DNA from: Azoarcus sp.
GTDB lineage: Bacteria; Pseudomonadota; Gammaproteobacteria; Burkholderiales; Rhodocyclaceae
Direction: 5' to 3'
DNA length: 10,444 nt
NCBI GenBank assembly: GCA_031259795.1
Contig: JAIRLA010000102.1
Location: 1-10,444 of the forward strand
How positions within the stretch are numbered: the stretch's first letter is position 1; each line of letters starts with the position of its first letter. The notes beneath the pieces are model-generated. The model was not told where the DNA came from. It saw only the letters and a list, made by a program, of their open reading frames with translations, and searched no databases. Made by a program: the position numbers and the translations under genes. Of the stretch, positions 6,774 to 10,444 are shown one piece after another.

Positions 6774-7408
6774 AATTCCCTCCCTTCCTGTCCGCGATCC
6801 CGCCCGCGTTGCGCCGGCCGCTGCTTTTCTGCGCCATGGCGCTGGCCGCCGCACTGTCCGCCGGCTACAGCGCCGCCGCCGCGCGGGCCGGACAAGAGGC
6901 GCGGCTGCTCGACGCCCGCGCGGACGCGGGAAAACTCGAGGCGCGCCTCGCCACCGCCCGCGAGAGCGCGGCGGCGCGCGCGGCGCTGGCGCGGCGTCTT
7001 GCCATGCTCGCCGCCACTTTGGGCAAAACCCCGCCTGACGAAGCCGGGCGAGAGCGGATCGCCCAGCGCCTGTCACAAGACATCCGCATCGCCGCGCCCC
7101 GCCTGCGCCTCCAGGACGCGCCGCTGCCAACACTGCCCGCGCCGCCCGCCGGCGCGCCCGCCATCGTCATCCAGCGGCTGAGCGTCGACGCTGGCCTGCT
7201 ACATGAAGAAGCCTTGCTCGCACTTGCCGCCACGATCATGGACAGCCCCGTATACACCATCCCCATCGGCTGCGCCCTGCAACGGGAAAGCGGGAACGGC
7301 GCGGGCACAAGCAGCGAAAGCGCCGAAAGCGCCGCCGTCCACCCGCTGCGGGCGCGTTGCGAATTCGACTGGATTTCCCTCGCGCCGGGGACGGGAGCGC
7401 CGCAATGA
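6770..7408 (+). CDS. Small bitopic coiled-coil protein, GspM/PilO-like
   Basis: 212 aa. A short cytoplasmic N-terminus with a basic end (RRP) is followed by one membrane helix at about residues 17-40 (PLLFCAMALAAALSAGYSAA). An Ala/Arg/Glu-rich coiled coil spans about 42-85 (ARLLDARADAGKLEARLATA), and a Pro-rich hinge (PLPTLPAPPAGAP) leads into a small periplasmic domain with two cysteines (GCALQ and ARCEF). This is the topology of GspM, PilO and MshJ. These proteins pair with the GspL or PilN partner, which here is encoded immediately upstream. No strong sequence motif supports the name, so the assignment rests on size, topology and gene order. The start overlaps the previous stop (ATGA), with an AGGA at 6757-6760. 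Confidence 0.65.
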   Translation: MKFPPFLSAIPPALRRPLLFCAMALAAALSAGYSAAAARAGQEARLLDARADAGKLEARLATARESAAARAALARRLAMLAATLGKTPPDEAGRERIAQRLSQDIRIAAPRLRLQDAPLPTLPAPPAGAPAIVIQRLSVDAGLLHEEALLALAATIMDSPVYTIPIGCALQRESGNGAGTSSESAESAAVHPLRARCEFDWISLAPGTGAPQ

Positions 7409-7800
7409 ACGCCCTTGCGCTGCCGTGCCTCTTGTCCGCCATCCTGTCAACGACATTGCCCGCGGCGCAAGCGCCCGCGCCGCCCCCCGCCGCATTCGCG
7501 GGGCGGGCTTTCTTCTCCGCCGCCGAACGCCGCGCCATGGAAGAAAAAATGCGCGCCCCGCAAACGCCCGCCGCCATTCCCCCGGCTCCGCCACCGTCCA
7601 CTCCGCGCCGTTTCAACGGCGCGCTATGGCGCAAGAAGCGCATCGTCGCCCTCTGGCTGGACGGCAATATGGTCAGCCCGGAAAGCGAACCCGCGATCCG
7701 CCTCGACCACGGCGCGCCAGCCACGACCACCGCCGGACGCAGGCAGGCGCTGCTGCCCGGGCAATTCTTCCCGCCCCGGGACAACGGCAACACACCATGA
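7405..7800 (+). CDS. Small secreted proline-rich protein, possible PilP/GspC/GspB-like periplasmic connector
   Basis: 131 aa. Residues 1-23 look like a cleavable signal peptide ending LPAAQA. A Pro/Ala-rich stretch follows, then a short helical block GRAFFSAAERRAMEEKM. A second Pro-rich linker leads to a compact C-terminal domain beginning RRFNGALWRKKRIVALWLDGNMV. The pattern of FNG, a few basic residues, then an aliphatic-W-aliphatic-DG strand resembles the small beta domains of GspC (HR), PilP and GspB that touch the secretin N-domains. The placement after the GspL- and GspM-like genes fits a bridge between the inner-membrane complex and the MshL-like secretin. GGGAG at 7393-7397 is a good ribosome binding site and the start overlaps the previous stop. 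The function is inferred. Confidence 0.6.
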   Translation: MNALALPCLLSAILSTTLPAAQAPAPPPAAFAGRAFFSAAERRAMEEKMRAPQTPAAIPPAPPPSTPRRFNGALWRKKRIVALWLDGNMVSPESEPAIRLDHGAPATTTAGRRQALLPGQFFPPRDNGNTP

Positions 7801-9047
7801 CAGCATCGCCATATCCACGGCTTCACGCGCCCACGCGCGGCGGCGCGCTTCTTGCCGTGGTCATCATCCTGCTGCTCGCCGCGAGCGCCGCGCTGGCCGC
7901 CGCCGGACGGAGCGCGCACCGCGCCGAACTGCTGGCGGGCGCGCGCAACGTCGCCCTCCTCGCCGAAGCCAAAACGGCGCTCCTGGGCTACGCCGTTCAA
8001 TACCCGGAAATACATCCCGGGGAAGAATTGGGCTACTTGCCGTGCCCCGATCGCAATCAGGACGGTTCCGCGCAAAGCCCCTGCCACGCCAAGAACCATG
8101 GCGCGTTCGGCTGGCTGCCCTGGCGTACCCTGGGCTTGCCGGCGACGCGCGACGGCCGCGCTCAATGCCTGTGGTATGCGGTGGCGGGCAGTATCAAGAA
8201 CAGTCCCAAACCCGTGACGCTCAATTGGGACAGCCCCGGACGATTCGAAATCGTCGACAGCGCCGGGCAAACGCTCGGCGGCGCGGGGTACAGCGCGGCC
8301 GCCGTGATCCTCGCGCCGGGAGAGGCGCTGCCGGGCCAGGCGCGTCCTCCCGCCAACACCCCGCATTGTCCCGGCAGCGCCAGCGCCGCCGCCGATCTGC
8401 CCGCCTTCATCGACCATCCCTACGCGCTCGACCTCGAAGGCAATATCACCATCGTTCACGGTCTGCCGGGATCGAGCGTCAACGATCTCGCCGCATGGCT
8501 CACCATCGATGAAATCTTCGCCGTCCTGCGGCGGCGAACCGACTTTTCCGCCACGCTCGATACCGTGCTCGACATCGCCGCCGCCACGCTGCAAACGCGC
8601 CTCGGCGATCCGGCCTTCCTCGCCGCCCACGCCGACAGCGTTCATGACAATCGCGCCCATGGCCGCCTGCCGGATGCCGCCGGATTCGGCGTACCGCCGG
8701 AACAGGAAAACCTCTACAACAACTGGCACGACCAGATGCGCTTCGCCGCCTGCATCGACGGCAGCGCCTGCCTGACGGCGATACTGGCCGATTCGGCGCT
8801 TTCGCCATCAGCCGCCGCCACGGAAACATGCCGCGCCCTCATTCTTTTCGGCGGCGAGCGCCAGCGCGGCGGCACGGCGCAGCAGCGCGGCAGCGCAAGC
8901 GAACGCGCCGACGCGGCGCAATACCTCGAAGGCGCGAATCTCACGAGCTTCGCCACCGGCGCGGGCCATTACGCCGGCTACCGCCATTACGCCATCGCCG
9001 ACCCCCGCCAGCCCGCCAGCGAGGATCTCATCCGGTGCATCCCATGA
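7797..9047 (+). CDS. Large minor pseudopilin-like protein without Glu5 (GspK/PilX-like), LPCP/LPWRTLGLP family
   Basis: 416 aa. The N-terminus has a basic leader followed by RG-GALLAVVIILLLAASAALAAAG, a prepilin-like hydrophobic helix. The residue at position +5 after the presumed cleavage is Ala instead of the usual Glu, as in GspK and PilX-type subunits that cap the filament tip. The soluble part has LPCP (81-84), a Cys pair region and WLPWRTLGLP (106-115). It continues through a core shared with the next gene product (SAAAVILAPGEAL) into a C-terminal extension of roughly 200 residues (IDEIFAVLRRRTDFSATL; NNWHDQMRFAAC; DLIRCIP). That extension has further cysteines suggesting disulfides. 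The true start is the ATG at 7797, overlapping the previous stop; longer in-frame readings begin inside upstream genes. No Shine-Dalgarno is visible. The pseudopilin role is likely, the tip position inferred. Confidence 0.75.
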   Translation: MTASPYPRLHAPTRGGALLAVVIILLLAASAALAAAGRSAHRAELLAGARNVALLAEAKTALLGYAVQYPEIHPGEELGYLPCPDRNQDGSAQSPCHAKNHGAFGWLPWRTLGLPATRDGRAQCLWYAVAGSIKNSPKPVTLNWDSPGRFEIVDSAGQTLGGAGYSAAAVILAPGEALPGQARPPANTPHCPGSASAAADLPAFIDHPYALDLEGNITIVHGLPGSSVNDLAAWLTIDEIFAVLRRRTDFSATLDTVLDIAAATLQTRLGDPAFLAAHADSVHDNRAHGRLPDAAGFGVPPEQENLYNNWHDQMRFAACIDGSACLTAILADSALSPSAAATETCRALILFGGERQRGGTAQQRGSASERADAAQYLEGANLTSFATGAGHYAGYRHYAIADPRQPASEDLIRCIP

Positions 9048-9706
9048 ACATCCGCGCCCGCGGCTTCACGCTTGCCGAACTCGCCATCGCCCTCACCGTG
9101 CTGAGCCTCATCATCGGCATCCTCGCCGCGCCTGTCGCCGCCCGCATCGAAGCCAGCCAGCGCCACGCCGCCGATGCCATGCTCGACGACATCATCGACG
9201 CCCTCGTCGGCTTCGCCCTGCTCCATGGCCGCCTGCCGTGCCCGAGCATCGAAGTCAACCCCGCCGGTTCCGGCTACGGACTCGAACAAGGCCCGCCCTG
9301 CGCGTTCGCCACGCCCGGCTATCTGCCCTGGCGCACCCTCGGCCTGCCTGTCCATGACCCTTGGGGCCGCCCGCGCGCCAGCGCCGCCGCGCCATGGGAC
9401 GGGCATTGGCGCTATCGCCCGGACAGGCGTTTCGCCGAAGGCGTCATCACCCTCGCCACCCAGCCCGTGAACCACATCCAGATCCGCGACCACGACGGCA
9501 ACCCGCTCACGACCGCCGATTCCCGCGCCATCGCCGTGGTTTATTCGACCGGCCCCAACCTCCTCGACGATGGACTCAATGCCGCCTGGAGTCCCGCCGC
9601 CCCCGTGTTCGAGACCGGAGAAGCGACGGCCGCGTTCGACGACCGCCTGCGCTGGATCGGCCACCCTTTCCTGATCGCCCGCCTCGCCCAGGGCGGACGG
9701 CTGTAA
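9044..9706 (+). CDS. Minor pilin/pseudopilin with canonical GFTLAE processing site
   Basis: 220 aa. A seven-residue leader (MNIRARG) ends at the prepilin peptidase site G-FTLAE, with Glu5 present. The hydrophobic helix LAIALTVLSLIIGILAAPVAARIEASQ follows. The globular part has LPCP (64-67), a cysteine at PPCAF, GYLPWRTLGLP (92-102) followed by HDPWGRP, and AIAVVYSTGPNLLDDGLNA. These motifs match those of the preceding gene product in the same order, so the two are paralogues with different C-terminal lengths. The protein should be processed by a prepilin peptidase encoded elsewhere and enter the filament as a minor subunit. The start overlaps the previous stop (ATGA); the nearest GAGGA is too far upstream (9021-9025) to help. 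Confidence 0.88.
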   Translation: MNIRARGFTLAELAIALTVLSLIIGILAAPVAARIEASQRHAADAMLDDIIDALVGFALLHGRLPCPSIEVNPAGSGYGLEQGPPCAFATPGYLPWRTLGLPVHDPWGRPRASAAAPWDGHWRYRPDRRFAEGVITLATQPVNHIQIRDHDGNPLTTADSRAIAVVYSTGPNLLDDGLNAAWSPAAPVFETGEATAAFDDRLRWIGHPFLIARLAQGGRL

Positions 9707-9770
9707 CCGGTATGCACTGGGCACTCGTCACATTCATCACTTGAAACCTCTTTCCGCAAGGAGAATCACG
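9707..9770 (+). promoter_or_regulatory. 64-bp gap with strong ribosome binding site before the last pilin gene
   Basis: This is the only gap in the gene cluster. AAGGAG at 9758-9763, seven bases before the ATG at 9771, is the best Shine-Dalgarno in the window and settles the start of the pilin gene, since the in-frame TTG at 9741 has none. The gap holds no convincing -35/-10 pair and no terminator hairpin with a T-tract. Read-through from the operon with a separately strong translation start is therefore the simplest reading. An RNA processing site in this gap is possible but not visible. Confidence 0.75.
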
Positions 9771-10436
9771 ATGCAAACGAAACAGCACAAACCGCGGCCC
9801 GCCGGCCAGACCGGCTTCACCATGGTCGAAATCGCCATCGTCCTCGTCGTCATCGGCCTGCTGCTGGGCGGCATATTCAAAGGGCAGGAGTTGATCAACA
9901 GCGCCAAGGTCAAGAATCTCGCCCAGGATTTCCGCATGACGCCGATGTACATCCACGCCTATCAGGACAAGTTCCGCGCCCTTCCCGGCGACGACATCCG
10001 CGCCCAGGCCCATGTCTGCCCGGCGGCGACTCCGGCGTGCACCACCGACGGCAATGCCGACGGCAGTATCGGCGGCGCTTGGGACGACGACGTTGCCGTC
10101 GGGAGCGAAGCGGTTTTTTTCTGGCAGCACATCCGCCTCGCCAACCTCGCCTCCGGCCCGACCGACACCGCCAGCGCCAATTTCCTGCCGCTCAACAGCG
10201 AAGGGGGGCGCATCGGCATCCAGTCGGGCGGCGCGGCGGCGCCGCTGGGCGTCCCCGGCAGTTACGCGATATGCTCGGCGGGCATTTCCGGCAAGTACGC
10301 GCGCCAGCTCGACAACACGCTCGACGACGGCGACCCTGAAACCGGCACGTTACGGGCAGGCGCGACCACTGCCGCCGCCGTCACCCTTGCCGCCCTCGAC
10401 GACGGCGCGGTTTACGTCGTCTGCTCCGGCGTCTGA
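9771..10436 (+). CDS. Type IV pilin / pseudopilin, possible major subunit
   Basis: 221 aa. A 15-residue leader (MQTKQHKPRPAGQTG) precedes the class III cleavage site G-FTMVE with Glu5. The helix EIAIVLVVIGLLLGGIFKGQELINSAKVKNLAQDF is followed by YIHAYQDKFRALPGDD, a signature I know from a widespread proteobacterial prepilin family of unassigned function. The globular part has four cysteines (HVCPAATPAC, YAICS, VVCSGV) that could form two disulfides, and many Gly/Ala/Asp turns. The stop comes directly after the last cysteine (CSGV), as in pilins closed by a C-terminal disulfide loop. Its own strong ribosome binding site, unlike the coupled upstream genes, suggests higher output and hence a major subunit, but this is inferred. 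A run of seven T lies within it at 10114-10120. Confidence 0.88.
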   Translation: MQTKQHKPRPAGQTGFTMVEIAIVLVVIGLLLGGIFKGQELINSAKVKNLAQDFRMTPMYIHAYQDKFRALPGDDIRAQAHVCPAATPACTTDGNADGSIGGAWDDDVAVGSEAVFFWQHIRLANLASGPTDTASANFLPLNSEGGRIGIQSGGAAAPLGVPGSYAICSAGISGKYARQLDNTLDDGDPETGTLRAGATTAAAVTLAALDDGAVYVVCSGV

Positions 10437-10444
10437 ACATCCAT

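Noticed and set aside
5478..7133. Long minus-strand open frame of about 550 codons opposite the GspL/PilM-like gene
   Set aside because: It is rich in Arg, Gly and Ala with no recognisable domain, and lies opposite a gene with clear domain structure and ATGA-linked neighbours. Such open antisense frames are usual in GC-rich DNA. The same applies to the long minus-strand frames at 879-2291 and 7236-8729.
7203..7796. N-terminal extension of the large pseudopilin to an upstream ATG at 7203
   Set aside because: It would overlap two complete genes, add about 200 Arg/Pro-rich residues and bury the prepilin-like N-terminus. The ATG at 7797 overlaps the previous stop like its neighbours.
10437..10444. 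Terminator or further gene after the last pilin
   Set aside because: Only eight bases remain after the stop, too few to judge. The operon may continue beyond the window.

Overview
The window reads as a high-GC proteobacterial chromosome segment, most likely a betaproteobacterium (Rhodocyclales or Nitrosomonadales type). This rests on strong G/C use at third codon positions, the protein families present, and a CGTCATTGCGAG / GTGGCAATCCAGT type intergenic repeat. The taxon is inferred and cannot be fixed from this window.

Region 1 (1-480) holds no credible gene. It carries 26-bp tandem repeats (17-108), a large imperfect inverted repeat of about 68-bp arms (87-278), a hairpin-rich GC stretch (299-358) and a third fragment of the repeat (363-385). 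A candidate promoter with a perfect TTGACA -35 box (482-512) follows, with a short inverted repeat over the -35, just before the first gene.

Region 2 (543-9706) is one tightly packed plus-strand operon of eight genes. All seven internal junctions are 4-base ATGA overlaps. In order the products are: an MshL-like lipoprotein secretin (outer membrane pore); a GspE/PilB/MshE-type assembly ATPase; a GspF/PilC/MshG-type inner-membrane platform protein; a bitopic protein that looks like a GspL or fused PilM-PilN assembly platform; a small bitopic coiled-coil protein of GspM/PilO shape; a small secreted proline-rich protein of GspC/PilP/GspB shape; and two (pseudo)pilin-like proteins that share an LPCP...LPWRTLGLP core. 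The first of these two lacks Glu5 (GspK/PilX-like). The second has a canonical GFTLAE start.

Region 3 (9707-10436) breaks the overlap pattern. A 64-bp gap with the best Shine-Dalgarno in the window precedes a 221-aa pilin with a GFTMVE processing site. It may be the major pilin or pseudopilin, made at a higher level than the scaffold genes. The window ends 8 bp after it.

Together these genes encode most of a type IV filament machine: pore, motor, platform, inner-membrane assembly complex, periplasmic connector and three filament subunits. The secretin is MSHA-like, while the bitopic inner-membrane part is closer to type II secretion or a fused PilMNO. No prepilin peptidase, PilT-like retraction ATPase or recognisable cargo is present. 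Whether it builds a surface pilus or a secretion pseudopilus cannot be read from the sequence.
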